A DNA stretch of 64,000 nucleotides from an uncultured Lachnospiraceae bacterium (GTDB lineage Bacteria > Bacillota > Clostridia > Lachnospirales > Lachnospiraceae). The DNA lies in assembly GCA_947650005.1 (NCBI GenBank), contig CANSTU010000004.1, positions 23,819 through 87,818 of the forward strand. The letters run 5' to 3'. A program made the translations under genes and the position numbers. Below, in pieces: positions 8,473 to 18,756 of the stretch. The notes under the pieces are model-generated. The model was not told the origin of the DNA. It did no database searches and saw only the letters and a list, made by a program, of their open reading frames with translations. Positions within the stretch are counted from its first letter, which is position 1, and every line of letters begins with the position of its first letter.

Positions 8473-11178
8473 TTACCGGCGCGCCAAAGGCTTCCACACC
8501 CGTGCCGCTTCCCGCTTCCCTTCCGCTGGCTCCCCGTCGAAAAGCACCAGAAGCTCATGGGCCAGTAGCGGGAACGCAGCCAGGATCGTTAGACGCACCC
8601 ACTCCTGCCAGGAAAGGGTTACCGTTCCGAAGGCAGCCGTCAGAAAAGGAATCTTCGTCACGGCCGCTTGAAGCAGGAAGCCTACCGTACAGGCCGCTAA
8701 CATCATCTTATTTTCCAAATGTTTCATCCGAAAGACAGATTTCTTCACATCCCGCATGCCCACCGCATGGAAGAGCTGGGACATCCCCAGCACCGTAAAC
8801 GCATAGGTCTGCGCCCGGTTCACCACCGCAGGATTTTGAAGGATAACGGCAAAACTGTTCACGGAGAATTCAATTCGGCGCTCCATGAGGATGCCCAGCG
8901 GAAGGGTAAAAAAGGCAGCCAGGCTGATCCCAGCGATCAAAAGTCCGTAGAAGCAGGTACGGGCCAATCCGCCTCCCGCAAACAGGCTTTCCCCGGGATC
9001 CCGGGGCGGCCTGTTCATCAGGCTTTCCCCATCGTTATTGTCCACCCCCAGCGCCAACGCAGGCAGGGAATCCGTAATCAGGTTGATCCATAGGATATGG
9101 CTGGATTTCAGAGGCGAAGCCAATCCCATCAGCACGGCCAGAAACATGGTCATGATTTCTCCCAAATTGGAAGAAAGGAGAAAAATCACCGATTTACGGA
9201 TATTCTCATAGACGCCCCTGCCCTCTTCGATGGCCCGCTCAATGGTAGCAAAGTTGTCATCCGTCAAAATGATCTCCGAAGCCTGTCTGGCCACATCCGT
9301 ACCGTTCCTTCCCATGGCAATCCCAATGTCCGCAGCCTTCAGGGAAGGCGCATCGTTCACCCCGTCTCCGGTCATGGCCACAATCTGCCCCTTTGCTTTA
9401 AATCCTCGGACGATACGCACCTTGGATTCCGGAGACACCCTGGCAAAGACCCGCACGTCATCCAACTTTTTCAGAAAGGCTTCTTCCCGCAGGCCCCTTA
9501 ATTCTCCCTCGGACATACACTGCTCCCTGCGCTCTGCGATTCCCAGCTGTCTTGCGATAGCATAGGCCGTATCCACATGATCACCGGTTATCATCACCGT
9601 GCGCACCCCGGCCCGGACGAATTTTGCCACCGCTCCTGCCGCCTCCGGCCTGGCCGGATCCTTCATCCCCACCACTCCCAGGAAAGTCAGTCCCGTCTCT
9701 TCCGGTTTGTTGCCGCCTTCCCTCATGGCCACCGCCAGGGTCCGCAGCGCCCGGCCTGACATCTGCTCTACCGCGCTTTTAATCTGCCTTTTATGGATTT
9801 CCTGCAGGGGCGCCCGCTTCCCGTATACCATGATGCTGTCGCATTTTCTCAATACCTCATCCGGCGCGCCCTTGGTATAGGTGACGCTCCGGCCGCGGCC
9901 CCTGTGAAAGGTGGACATCATCTTCCGCACGGAATCAAAGCCCAGCTCTCCTGTACGGGGATATTCTCGTTCCAATTCTCCACGCCTCACCCCATAGCGG
10001 GCTGCCAATTCTAATAGCGCCAGTTCCGTGGGATCTCCGATCCGTTCCTTTCCCTGGATCACCGCGTCATTGCACAGCGTCATGCCTCGCAGGAATTCTT
10101 CCCTGCCCATAGCGCCCAATTCCCGGCTGTCCGTCATCTTCATATTCAGAAAGCAGGCCTCCACGCTCATCCGATTCTGAGTCAAGGTGCCAGTCTTATC
10201 CGAACATACCACGCTCACCGCTCCCAGGGTTTCCACCGATGGAAGCTTCCTGATAATGGTGTGTACCCGTACCATTTTGGTCACGCTCATAGCCAGACAG
10301 ATGGTCACCACAGCAGGAAGGCCTTCTGGGACGGCGGCTACCGCCAGAGAAATTGCCGTGATCAGCATTTCCACCATATCACGCTTCTGAATCACCGCGA
10401 TCGCAAACAGTCCGGCGCACAGGAGCAGGGACAGCAGGCTGAGCATACCTCCCAGCTCCCCCAGCCTCTTCTGGAGCGGAGTCGCTTCCTCCGGGCTCTC
10501 GCTGATCATCGTCGCTATCTTTCCAATCTGCGTTTCCATTCCGCAGGCAGTGACAATTCCTTCCCCGCGTCCTCCGGTCACAATGGTGGACATATAGGCC
10601 ATATTGCGCCGGTCCCCCAATGGAAGCTCCCGATCCTTTGGAGCGAGAAAAGAAGCCTCCTTTTCAATGGGGAGAGATTCCCCGGTCAACGCAGACTCCT
10701 CCACCTTCAACCCGCTTGTCCTCGTCAGACGCAGATCTGCCGGAATCTGGCATCCCGCCTCCAGGCACACCACATCGCCGCACACCAGGTCGGAAGCTGG
10801 AATCTCCTGCTCCCTTCCCTCCCGGATTACGTATGCCCTGGGGCTTGTCAGCTTCTTCAGGGAATCCAGGGCCTTCTGCGCCCGTCCTTCCTGCACCATA
10901 CCCACCACCGCATTCATACATACCACCACTGCAATGATTGCTGCGTCACTCGTCTCATGCAGCAAAAGGGAGATTACAGCCGCTGCCAGCAGCACATAGA
11001 TGAGCGGATCGTTCAACTGTTCCAGAAAGGATTCTATGAGAGTCTTTTTCCGGGGCCCCTTTAGTTCATTTTTTCCGTTCACCCGGCTTCGTTCCTGTGC
11101 CTGCGCCTCCGACAGGCCTGTTTCCGGGTCCGCGTCCATCTGCGCGCACACTTCCCGGATCGTCATTGCTTCAAACAT
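8473..11178 (-). CDS. Calcium-translocating P-type ATPase (PMCA type)
   Basis: CSDKTGTLTQNRM phosphorylation motif, PEGLPAVVTICLA, MTGDGVNDAPSLK. Confidence 0.93.
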   Translation of the reverse strand: MFEAMTIREVCAQMDADPETGLSEAQAQERSRVNGKNELKGPRKKTLIESFLEQLNDPLIYVLLAAAVISLLLHETSDAAIIAVVVCMNAVVGMVQEGRAQKALDSLKKLTSPRAYVIREGREQEIPASDLVCGDVVCLEAGCQIPADLRLTRTSGLKVEESALTGESLPIEKEASFLAPKDRELPLGDRRNMAYMSTIVTGGRGEGIVTACGMETQIGKIATMISESPEEATPLQKRLGELGGMLSLLSLLLCAGLFAIAVIQKRDMVEMLITAISLAVAAVPEGLPAVVTICLAMSVTKMVRVHTIIRKLPSVETLGAVSVVCSDKTGTLTQNRMSVEACFLNMKMTDSRELGAMGREEFLRGMTLCNDAVIQGKERIGDPTELALLELAARYGVRRGELEREYPRTGELGFDSVRKMMSTFHRGRGRSVTYTKGAPDEVLRKCDSIMVYGKRAPLQEIHKRQIKSAVEQMSGRALRTLAVAMREGGNKPEETGLTFLGVVGMKDPARPEAAGAVAKFVRAGVRTVMITGDHVDTAYAIARQLGIAERREQCMSEGELRGLREEAFLKKLDDVRVFARVSPESKVRIVRGFKAKGQIVAMTGDGVNDAPSLKAADIGIAMGRNGTDVARQASEIILTDDNFATIERAIEEGRGVYENIRKSVIFLLSSNLGEIMTMFLAVLMGLASPLKSSHILWINLITDSLPALALGVDNNDGESLMNRPPRDPGESLFAGGGLARTCFYGLLIAGISLAAFFTLPLGILMERRIEFSVNSFAVILQNPAVVNRAQTYAFTVLGMSQLFHAVGMRDVKKSVFRMKHLENKMMLAACTVGFLLQAAVTKIPFLTAAFGTVTLSWQEWVRLTILAAFPLLAHELLVLFDGEPAEGKREAARVWKPLARR

Positions 11179-11265
11179 ATTCCCACTCCTTCACCCTTTT
11201 TACCCAATCTATGAGAAGTGGGACAGGAATATGTCCTTTTCCAGGTTCCCCATATGATGTAAATA

Positions 11266-11311
11266 AGGCCTGCTTCCCTGAAGGGGTAACCCCTAATAGG
11301 GAAGCAGGCCT
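11266..11311 (-). terminator. Rho-independent terminator downstream of hybrid kinase
   Basis: 14-bp perfect stem AGGCCTGCTTCCCT/AGGGAAGCAGGCCT with nested GGGGT/ACCCC, followed by TTATTT on minus strand. Confidence 0.7.
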
Positions 11312-11342
11312 CATTGCAGCGACCGTCAATACGTCTCCAAAC

Positions 11343-13892
11343 TCATCCTTTTAAAAATTTCTCCAGATTTCGCGCCACCTCTTTGACGTCGATGGGCTTG
11401 GCGATATGTGCGTTCATGCCGCAGTCCAGACACTTCTGAATATCTTCCGAAAAAGCATCCGCCGTCATGGCTATGATGGGAATATCAGAATCCAATCTGT
11501 CCGTCGCGCGGATGGCCTTTGTCGCCTCGTATCCGTTCATCACGGGCATTCTGATATCCATCAGGACCGCATCATAGGTCCCGGGATCCGACGCCATGAA
11601 TTTATCCACGCAGATCTGGCCGTTTTCCGCCCACTCCAATTCCAGTCCAATGGCTGAAAGCAAATCGTCCGCAATCTCCCAATTCAGGTCGTTATCCTCC
11701 GCCAGGAGCACATGGATCCCTGAGAAATTCACTTCCTGCTGTTCAATCTTCTCTTCCTGCTCGCTTTCCATAATATACTGTCGCAGCCCATAAAACAACG
11801 TGGATCCGAACAATGGTTTAGAGATAAAGCCGCTTACGCCGGCTTCCCTGGCCTCGTCCTCAATATCACTCCAGTCATACGCAGAAATCAACAGGATCGG
11901 CACATCCTCTCCCATCTTCTTTCGAATCTCTTTTGCCGTTTCAATACCGCTCATTTCCGGCATCTTCCAATCCAGAAGGATGATGTGGTAATCGTCGTTC
12001 CTCCTGTGCCTATCCTCTATCTTCTCTATCGCCTCTTTGCCGCTGAAAGCATGATCCGGCCTCACACCGATGGATTTCAGGGAAGTTACCGTGCTGGTAC
12101 ACAGCTGTTCGTCATCGTCCACCACCAGAACGCTCCATTCGGGCAGGATCATTTCCTCCGCCGTGGCCGTGGCCTTTTCCAGATCCACTATAACGTGGAA
12201 TTCGCTTCCAACTCCCTGAATACTGTTCACTTCAATGGTGCCGCCCATGGCATCCACAATATATTTGGTGATCGCCATGCCGAGCCCGGTTCCTTCCGTT
12301 CTCTGCACCCGTTTATTGTCTTCCCGGGAGAAGGAATCGAAAATGATCTTTTGGAATTCCGGAGACATCCCAATACCACTGTCCTTCACCTTTAAGTGGA
12401 CACGCGTATGGGAATCCCCCACCGGCGACGGCTCTTCATACAAAGAGAAATGAATGATCCCTCCGTCAGGCGTGAACTTGATGGCATTGGAGAGAAAATT
12501 CAAAAGCACTTGGTTCAGACGCACACTGTCACAATATACATCCTCTGACTCGATATCGTGTATGAAAACATCAAACTGCTGATTTTTCGCCTTAACCTGT
12601 GGCTGTACGATGCTCACAATGCTTTCCACGACTTCTCGCAGCGAAACCTGATCCATATTCAGGGTCAGTTTTCCGCTCTCAATTTTGGACATATCCAGCA
12701 CATCATTGATGAGGCCCAACAGGTGACGGCTGGAAAGAGTAATTTTCTTCAGGCAGTTCTGCACCTGCTGTCTATTATCGATGTTGGCCGTGGCAATGGC
12801 AGTCATGCCGACGATCGCATTCATGGGCGTTCTGATATCATGGCTCATGTTAGACAAAAATTCGCTCTTGGCCTTGTTCGCATGGACTGCATCGCGCCTG
12901 GCCTGCTCCAGCTCCGCAATCTGCTGCCGCGTCATCCGATAATATCTCTGGAAGATGAACAACAGAGTGGATATAAGCACACCGAAACAAATCAAGAAGG
13001 AGTACAGCCTCCTCAGGCCCATACTGCTGATGGTTTCATCCAGCACGCCATAGGGCATGATCGTCACGAGATACCATTCTGAGTTGGTTAACGCCGTACA
13101 GTAAATATGCCGACGTTCGTCACCGATCGGCAGGATGGCGGAATAGTCCTCCTGCCTCTCCATTGCCGCCTGTAACTCCTCCACATATTGATCGGCATCT
13201 TTTCCGTCAAACTCGTCAAAATTTTCTATAATCCGATCGAAATAGTTCTCTCTGAAAGCGTCGGAATTCCGGATGACGTAGCTGCCATCCTTCCTGATAA
13301 TATGGGAATATACAAGGGAATCATCCGCATCCAAAGACAGTGTCTCGTTGATATAGGACACGGGCAGACCCGCCACGAGCGCCATGGAAGTCTTTCCCTC
13401 TTCCATGGGATAGGCAGCCGGCACCCCCATCAATACCACTTTGTTGTTTTCGTCCCCTCCGATGGTTCCCACAGCGATCTTACTCTTCCCGCTGCTCAGA
13501 GAATTCCAGAATGGCTGCGGATCCACCAGGCTGACCTGCTCTCCATAAATCATTCGGAAATCACCGTCGTCCATATACATCCCCAGATATTCAAAGCCGC
13601 AGATTCGGCTGGAGACTGTAAGCCTCTCCAGCAGCTCTTCTCCATACACGGTTTCTTCGGGCACCACGCTTTCCGTAATTCCACCCACCTGTGAAAGCCG
13701 CAGATTCATCGTCGTTTCAAAATGACGGGAAATCTGTTCACTCATACCCAGCATATAGATCAGGCTGACGTCGCTCACCGCATTTTCACTTTCTTTTCCC
13801 ATGGAAATCGCCAAATAAAAACATACAACCACACAAAGCGATACCACACTGATCAGGCTGACTGTTAAAAAACGGGTGATCTTGTTCTTCAT
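11343..13892 (-). CDS. Hybrid sensor histidine kinase with two receiver domains
   Basis: N-terminal TM and extracellular sensor, [21 protein letters not shown]-box, two REC domains ([20 protein letters not shown]); SD AGGAGGAGGAACAGG-ATG at 13892. Confidence 0.93.
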   Translation of the reverse strand: MKNKITRFLTVSLISVVSLCVVVCFYLAISMGKESENAVSDVSLIYMLGMSEQISRHFETTMNLRLSQVGGITESVVPEETVYGEELLERLTVSSRICGFEYLGMYMDDGDFRMIYGEQVSLVDPQPFWNSLSSGKSKIAVGTIGGDENNKVVLMGVPAAYPMEEGKTSMALVAGLPVSYINETLSLDADDSLVYSHIIRKDGSYVIRNSDAFRENYFDRIIENFDEFDGKDADQYVEELQAAMERQEDYSAILPIGDERRHIYCTALTNSEWYLVTIMPYGVLDETISSMGLRRLYSFLICFGVLISTLLFIFQRYYRMTRQQIAELEQARRDAVHANKAKSEFLSNMSHDIRTPMNAIVGMTAIATANIDNRQQVQNCLKKITLSSRHLLGLINDVLDMSKIESGKLTLNMDQVSLREVVESIVSIVQPQVKAKNQQFDVFIHDIESEDVYCDSVRLNQVLLNFLSNAIKFTPDGGIIHFSLYEEPSPVGDSHTRVHLKVKDSGIGMSPEFQKIIFDSFSREDNKRVQRTEGTGLGMAITKYIVDAMGGTIEVNSIQGVGSEFHVIVDLEKATATAEEMILPEWSVLVVDDDEQLCTSTVTSLKSIGVRPDHAFSGKEAIEKIEDRHRRNDDYHIILLDWKMPEMSGIETAKEIRKKMGEDVPILLISAYDWSDIEDEAREAGVSGFISKPLFGSTLFYGLRQYIMESEQEEKIEQQEVNFSGIHVLLAEDNDLNWEIADDLLSAIGLELEWAENGQICVDKFMASDPGTYDAVLMDIRMPVMNGYEATKAIRATDRLDSDIPIIAMTADAFSEDIQKCLDCGMNAHIAKPIDVKEVARNLEKFLKG

Positions 13893-13982
13893 CCTGTTCC
13901 TCCTCCTATCTGCGCTGCCGCAGGCAGCATTCCTTACAGCAAGAACTTCATGCGGCAGCACAAAGCTCCGGATTGATCTTAA

Positions 13983-15254
13983 TTAATTGGACAGCACGCT
14001 GTCCTCTCCCTCCGGCAGGATGGCAGCAAGAACGATCCCCACCACCGCTGCCAATGCCAGTCCGGAAACGGTCACCACACCATATACCGGAATACTGTCG
14101 CAGCCGATTCCCAGTACAAGAATGATGGCAGCCACCAGCAGGTTCCGGCTATTGCCGAAATTCAACCTGGAATTCACCAGGATACGCACACCTACCGCGG
14201 AAATCATACCATAGAGCACAATGCTGATTCCGCCGGTCACTGGGCTGGGAATGCTGGAAATAAATCCGCCAAACTTTCCAAAAATCCCCAAAATGATGGC
14301 AAATACTGCGGCAATACGGATTACGGCTGGATCATATACCTTGGTCACGGCCAGCACTCCCGTATTCTCTCCATATGTAGTATTGGCAGGGCCGCCCAAC
14401 AGGCCAGCCAAAGCGGTCGCAAGCCCATCGCCCAGGATCGTCCTGTGTACACCGGGATCCACCATGAAGTTCTGGTTCACCACCGCCCCGTTGGTGGTGA
14501 TATCCCCCACATGCTCGATCATCGTCACAAGAGCGATGGGCGCAATGGCCAGGATCGCATCCGCGCGGAATGCAGGAAGACAGAGCACCTGAGCCATGAT
14601 ATCCTTATCCATGAAGGAAAAGAAATGCGCCTCGCTTACCGCCGTAAAATCGCAAAATCCCAGGGGAAGGCACACGATATATCCCGCAATAATAGCAAAT
14701 AGTATGGGCATCAGGTTGAAAATCCCTTTGGCAAAGATGGATACACAGATGACCACCGCCAGGATCACCACTGTAACCAGAACGGATTTCAAACTGAATT
14801 CCCCATTATAGTAGAATGCACTGCTGATCGCCGTTCCGCTCAGACGCAGACCGATGACGATGATGATCGGCCCTGTCACGATAGGCGGAAGCAGTTTATT
14901 TACCTTTTCATATCCGAAAACCCGAATCAAGCCGGCAAACACAACATACACCAATCCGGCAACGATCAGCGCCCCCTTCACCGCGGCCAGCTTATCCAGG
15001 AAATCCGCATCCCCCATTCTGGACTCCCCGATGATGGCCATCAACCCTGCCATGAAAGCAAAACTGGAACCCAGGAAAACGGGAACCTTTTTCTTCGTGA
15101 CCAGATGGAAAAGCAGTGTACCCAGCCCTGCGCAGAACAGCGTAATAGAAGTATTCATGCCGGTCAGCGCAGGTACGAGAACGGTAGCGCCGAACATGGC
15201 CAGTGTGTGCTGAATTCCCAAAATCAGCTTCTGTTTTGTAGTCTTTTCTCCCAT
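13983..15254 (-). CDS. uraA: Uracil/xanthine permease (NCS2 family, UraA-like)
   Basis: GIQHTLAMFGATVLVPALTG and GGPANTTYGENTGVLAVTKV NCS2 signatures. Confidence 0.9.
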   Translation of the reverse strand: MGEKTTKQKLILGIQHTLAMFGATVLVPALTGMNTSITLFCAGLGTLLFHLVTKKKVPVFLGSSFAFMAGLMAIIGESRMGDADFLDKLAAVKGALIVAGLVYVVFAGLIRVFGYEKVNKLLPPIVTGPIIIVIGLRLSGTAISSAFYYNGEFSLKSVLVTVVILAVVICVSIFAKGIFNLMPILFAIIAGYIVCLPLGFCDFTAVSEAHFFSFMDKDIMAQVLCLPAFRADAILAIAPIALVTMIEHVGDITTNGAVVNQNFMVDPGVHRTILGDGLATALAGLLGGPANTTYGENTGVLAVTKVYDPAVIRIAAVFAIILGIFGKFGGFISSIPSPVTGGISIVLYGMISAVGVRILVNSRLNFGNSRNLLVAAIILVLGIGCDSIPVYGVVTVSGLALAAVVGIVLAAILPEGEDSVLSN

Positions 15255-15308
15255 TTCCTAGAATCTCCTCCTACATGTAAACCATATACACCCATTATTT
15301 CAGACTAT

Positions 15309-15337
15309 ACTATAACACAGCCTGCCGGAGTTCACAA
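15309..15337 (-). promoter_or_regulatory. Putative sigma-A promoter of the NCS2 permease
   Basis: Minus strand TTGTGA - 17 nt - TATAGT. Confidence 0.5.
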
Positions 15338-15372
15338 TGGGAAAATTCGTAATACCCGCAACAATATGAAGG

Positions 15373-17004
15373 CTAGGCTGCCCCTTTAGCCCCTGTAACA
15401 ACACACTTATTTAGAAACCTGTCATAGGCGATAATCCTCAGTTCCTTCTCTTCTTCCAAAAAACCGGGAATCTCCAGTCGGATCATCCCCTCTTCCTGCG
15501 CCGCTTCAGCATACTGAAAGATTCCGTTCAGGTATACTTCGATTTTGTTCACTTCTTCCCCTGCCCGGTAACGGATGAATAATGTCTCGCCCTCCCATTG
15601 CGCCTGAGCGCTAAATTCAAGTTTCTTTTCTTCCGTGATGGGCGTACCGCCAAGTTCAGGCCTGCGAATCGCGAAATCCTGTCTCAGTTCGTCCACAAAG
15701 GCTCCCTTTACGCGGATATTCGCAGGTATGCCCAGCCCCATATTTTCCCGAAAAAGGTTCAGATATCCCACGCTCTGCGGATCCCATCCCACCGTAAGGG
15801 AGCAAACCGTATCCACCGCCACAGCATCCTTTCCGGCCAGGATCATTCGCATATTCATCCGATCCCCCTCCACGCTTTCGTGGGAAACGGGGACGGGGCC
15901 GTTCTGGAATCCCTGCAGGCCATCCACGATCACGTAGTTCACCGGTTTTGCCCTGTAATAATCATAAATCCATTTATCCAGCTCCCCGTCGGTAATCCGA
16001 TGGGAAACCATGTGAACCTTGCTGGGGTTATCCGGTCCTGCTCCATAAAGATTGCCCGGCGGCGTCCCGATACTCACATTTTTAATTCCTGCGGTCACCA
16101 CAGCCCCCGAGGTGGTTTTCAGCACGGGAACGCTGATGATCACGTCCGCTTCATAGAGGATTCTATTGAAATAGTAGGACTCGTGTAGCAGGCCGTCGGG
16201 CAGCTCCACTTTAACCACCTCGGGCGCGTCAAAGTCCTGCCATGCCCCGCAATCCTCCTCCAGACAGATGAAGCCGTCTACCCCTTCCAGATAATCCAGC
16301 GTATAGTGGAAATGCTCCATCACGGCCCTGGTTGGCCCGGTCGCGGAGCCTTCCATCAAATAGACTTTCCCATCCGGGTTCCATTCCCGCACCATCCCCA
16401 CCACGGCCTTCGTGACCCTCCAGTCCGTGGTAATACCGTTAACGTCCTCATCTAACAGCTCCCCGGTAGAATCCACGATCATCTGTACCAGGTTGGGCTT
16501 GATCACCACGGTCTGGCCGTTTTGCACCACCGTTCCCAGGTCAGCGGCCGCAGTGCGTACCATCTCTTCGATTTCCGCTTCCGTAATGTCCTCCGCCCTG
16601 GCCCTTTCGGAACGGACAATGGATACCGTGGCGCCGGAAAACGCCGCCTCTTGGGCGCCATTGTTCTCCGAGGCTGCGTCAGCGTTCTTTCCGGCAGATA
16701 TATGATCCGCACCGTTTTCCTGCGATGATTCCCCAACCATCCCGCCGGATGCATTGCTTTGCGCACCACTCTCTTCAGAAAGCACATCGGATATTTCGTT
16801 TTGTGCAGATGTCTCCCCGGACGTCGCATTGGATGCGCCGTTCCCTGCAGCTATCTCCCCCAATGGCTCGTCGGCCATATCCTGAGTAGGTGTTCTTGCA
16901 TCCGTCTGATTCGGCGGCATACTCTCCGTCGGTGCAGGCACATTCCGGCAGGCATTCATCAATGTCATGGGCACCGCCAGATATAACCAGAATTTCTTCT
17001 TCAA
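15373..17004 (-). CDS. DUF362 domain protein, predicted lipoprotein with low-complexity N-terminal linker
   Basis: VVIKPNLVQM and VPVLKTTSGAVVTAGIKNVSIGTPPGN DUF362 features; TTG start gives (M)KKKFWLYLAVPMTLMNAC lipobox-like signal. Confidence 0.75.
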   Translation of the reverse strand: MKKKFWLYLAVPMTLMNACRNVPAPTESMPPNQTDARTPTQDMADEPLGEIAAGNGASNATSGETSAQNEISDVLSEESGAQSNASGGMVGESSQENGADHISAGKNADAASENNGAQEAAFSGATVSIVRSERARAEDITEAEIEEMVRTAAADLGTVVQNGQTVVIKPNLVQMIVDSTGELLDEDVNGITTDWRVTKAVVGMVREWNPDGKVYLMEGSATGPTRAVMEHFHYTLDYLEGVDGFICLEEDCGAWQDFDAPEVVKVELPDGLLHESYYFNRILYEADVIISVPVLKTTSGAVVTAGIKNVSIGTPPGNLYGAGPDNPSKVHMVSHRITDGELDKWIYDYYRAKPVNYVIVDGLQGFQNGPVPVSHESVEGDRMNMRMILAGKDAVAVDTVCSLTVGWDPQSVGYLNLFRENMGLGIPANIRVKGAFVDELRQDFAIRRPELGGTPITEEKKLEFSAQAQWEGETLFIRYRAGEEVNKIEVYLNGIFQYAEAAQEEGMIRLEIPGFLEEEKELRIIAYDRFLNKCVVTGAKGAA

Positions 17005-17104
17005 GACTTCAACCCTCTCTGCCGCATCCTTTAAGAAATCTCTGTGAGACTGAAAACCCAGGTCCTTCCATTCAACACTCACAGGCGATGTCCCATAGAA
17101 CCTC

Positions 17105-17551
17105 TCACCGAAGCAGTTCGCCCACCAGCTTATTCACCAATAAGCCGTCCGCCCTGCCCTTCACCCGGGGCATCAATTCTTTCATGATTTTACCTTTATC
17201 TTTTCCGGTGGGATTCTCTATTCCAAGCACACCGAGCGCTTCCTGGATCTGCTCCCGAATGGCTTCCTCTCCCATCTCCTCGGGGGCAAATTCCTTCAAA
17301 ACAGCAAGCCGCTTCCCGCATTCCTCCCGGATGTCGTTCCTATCCGCAGGGGCCAGATCCAACGTTTCCTGGGTCTGTTTGATCTCTTTTTTAATCACCT
17401 CATTCTCTTCCGCCTCCGTAAGGTCAGCCCGCTTATCAATGGCTTTATTTTTCAACGCCGCAAGAAGCATGGAAAGGGTATCCTTACGTTCCTTATCCTT
17501 ATTCTTCATTGCCGCCACCATCTGTGCCCTTACTTCTTCTATTTTGCTCAT
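17105..17551 (-). CDS. GatB/YqeY domain protein
   Basis: MSKIEEVRAQMVAAMKNKDKERKDTLSMLLAALKNKAID; start 17551 preceded by AGATGGGAGACAAAT. Confidence 0.92.
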   Translation of the reverse strand: MSKIEEVRAQMVAAMKNKDKERKDTLSMLLAALKNKAIDKRADLTEAEENEVIKKEIKQTQETLDLAPADRNDIREECGKRLAVLKEFAPEEMGEEAIREQIQEALGVLGIENPTGKDKGKIMKELMPRVKGRADGLLVNKLVGELLR

Positions 17552-17586
17552 ATTTGTCTCCCATCTGCGCGCCCTAGCGCGCGTCT
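17552..17586 (-). repeat. A unit: hairpin + SD module at the holA/yqeY junction
   Basis: Minus strand GCGCGCTAGGGCGCGC-AGATGGGAGACAAAT-ATG; holA stop TAG lies in the hairpin loop. Confidence 0.75.
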
Positions 17587-18566
17587 TTTTTGCAGCTATA
17601 CTTAACAATCAGCAGCTCTACGCCCAGCCTGTCACCGATGCGGCCGCTTTTCACCGCTTCATCCGTACTCACGCAGGCCTCCAAGGCCTCCCGCAGCTCT
17701 TCCTGCTTGAACCTGGAAGCCTGGCTCGCATATTTCCCCACCAGAAAACCATGCAGGCCCGTTTTTTCCCCAATCTTTTTGTTATCGTACCCTTTCTTCT
17801 TCAGTTCTTTCACCTGCCAGAGTAGATTAAACTGCCTGCCGATCAGAAACAGGATCCGCATGGGCGGTTCCTTCAGGGATAACAGGTCATAGTACAACCG
17901 AAGCGCTTCCTGCTGCCGCCGGAGTGCAATCGCCTCCACCATACCGAAGATCTGCCCCGTCACCTGATGGGTGCAGATGGCTTCGATATCCTCCTGCGTA
18001 ACGGCGTCCCTGCCCAGGGTATAGCAAAAAAGTTTTTCCATCTCCCTGCTGATATTCTCCATATCGCTGCCCGTCTTTTCCAGGAAAAATTCCAGGCCTG
18101 CCTGGGAAATATTCTTTCCCTCCTTCTTCATCCGCCCCAGGATCCACCGCTTTAGCGTAGCCTCATCCTGTGTGGCGAATTCCACCGCCCGCCCGGCCGA
18201 CTTTACCGCCTTGAACAACCGGCCTCTTTTATCCACCTCCGTCTCTACGAACAAAAGGCAGGCGGCGGGTGGCGGCGTTTTGAGATAATCTGCCATCGCC
18301 TCCCCGCCCTTTTTGAACCAACCGCTGTCTTCTATCAAAATCAGCCTGCGATCCGCAAAAAAAGGCATGGTTTCCGCCAGGTCAATGACCTCCCCCTGGC
18401 TGGTATCCTTCCCTTTGTAGGAAGCGAAATTCATAGTATCCCCTTCCTGCACCATGGCTTCCTTCAGTTTATCCCGGTACTGGTTCATCAGGTAAGTTTC
18501 CTGTCCGTACAACAGGTACACCGGCATAAACTGTCCGGTCTTCATGTCCTCCAGCAGTTGTTTCAT
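17574..18566 (-). CDS. holA: DNA polymerase III subunit delta
   Basis: MKQLLEDMKTGQFMPVYLLYGQETYLMNQYRDKL; HolA-type organisation. Confidence 0.92.
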   Translation of the reverse strand: MKQLLEDMKTGQFMPVYLLYGQETYLMNQYRDKLKEAMVQEGDTMNFASYKGKDTSQGEVIDLAETMPFFADRRLILIEDSGWFKKGGEAMADYLKTPPPAACLLFVETEVDKRGRLFKAVKSAGRAVEFATQDEATLKRWILGRMKKEGKNISQAGLEFFLEKTGSDMENISREMEKLFCYTLGRDAVTQEDIEAICTHQVTGQIFGMVEAIALRRQQEALRLYYDLLSLKEPPMRILFLIGRQFNLLWQVKELKKKGYDNKKIGEKTGLHGFLVGKYASQASRFKQEELREALEACVSTDEAVKSGRIGDRLGVELLIVKYSCKKDAR

Positions 18567-18569
18567 GAT

Positions 18570-18643
18570 TATGCCCTCGCATATGGCAGGCTATGCCTGC
18601 GATACTGACGCTGATACAGAGTTTGAAACGAAATTTCAAGCTT
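18570..18643 (-). repeat. B unit (hairpin leader ending in GAGGGCATA) upstream of holA
   Basis: Minus strand ...TTGAAATTTCGTTTCAAACTC...CAGTATCGCAGGCATAGCCTGCCATATGCGAGGGCATAATC-ATG. Confidence 0.7.
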
Positions 18644-18756
18644 TCTCTTATTTCTCACTTTAGCTGGTGCTCCATTCCAAGTGACTCCACACAGGTTCTT
18701 CGCACCGCGTTTAAAATCACGGATTATCACTCTCTATCATTACACATTCTTGCTTT

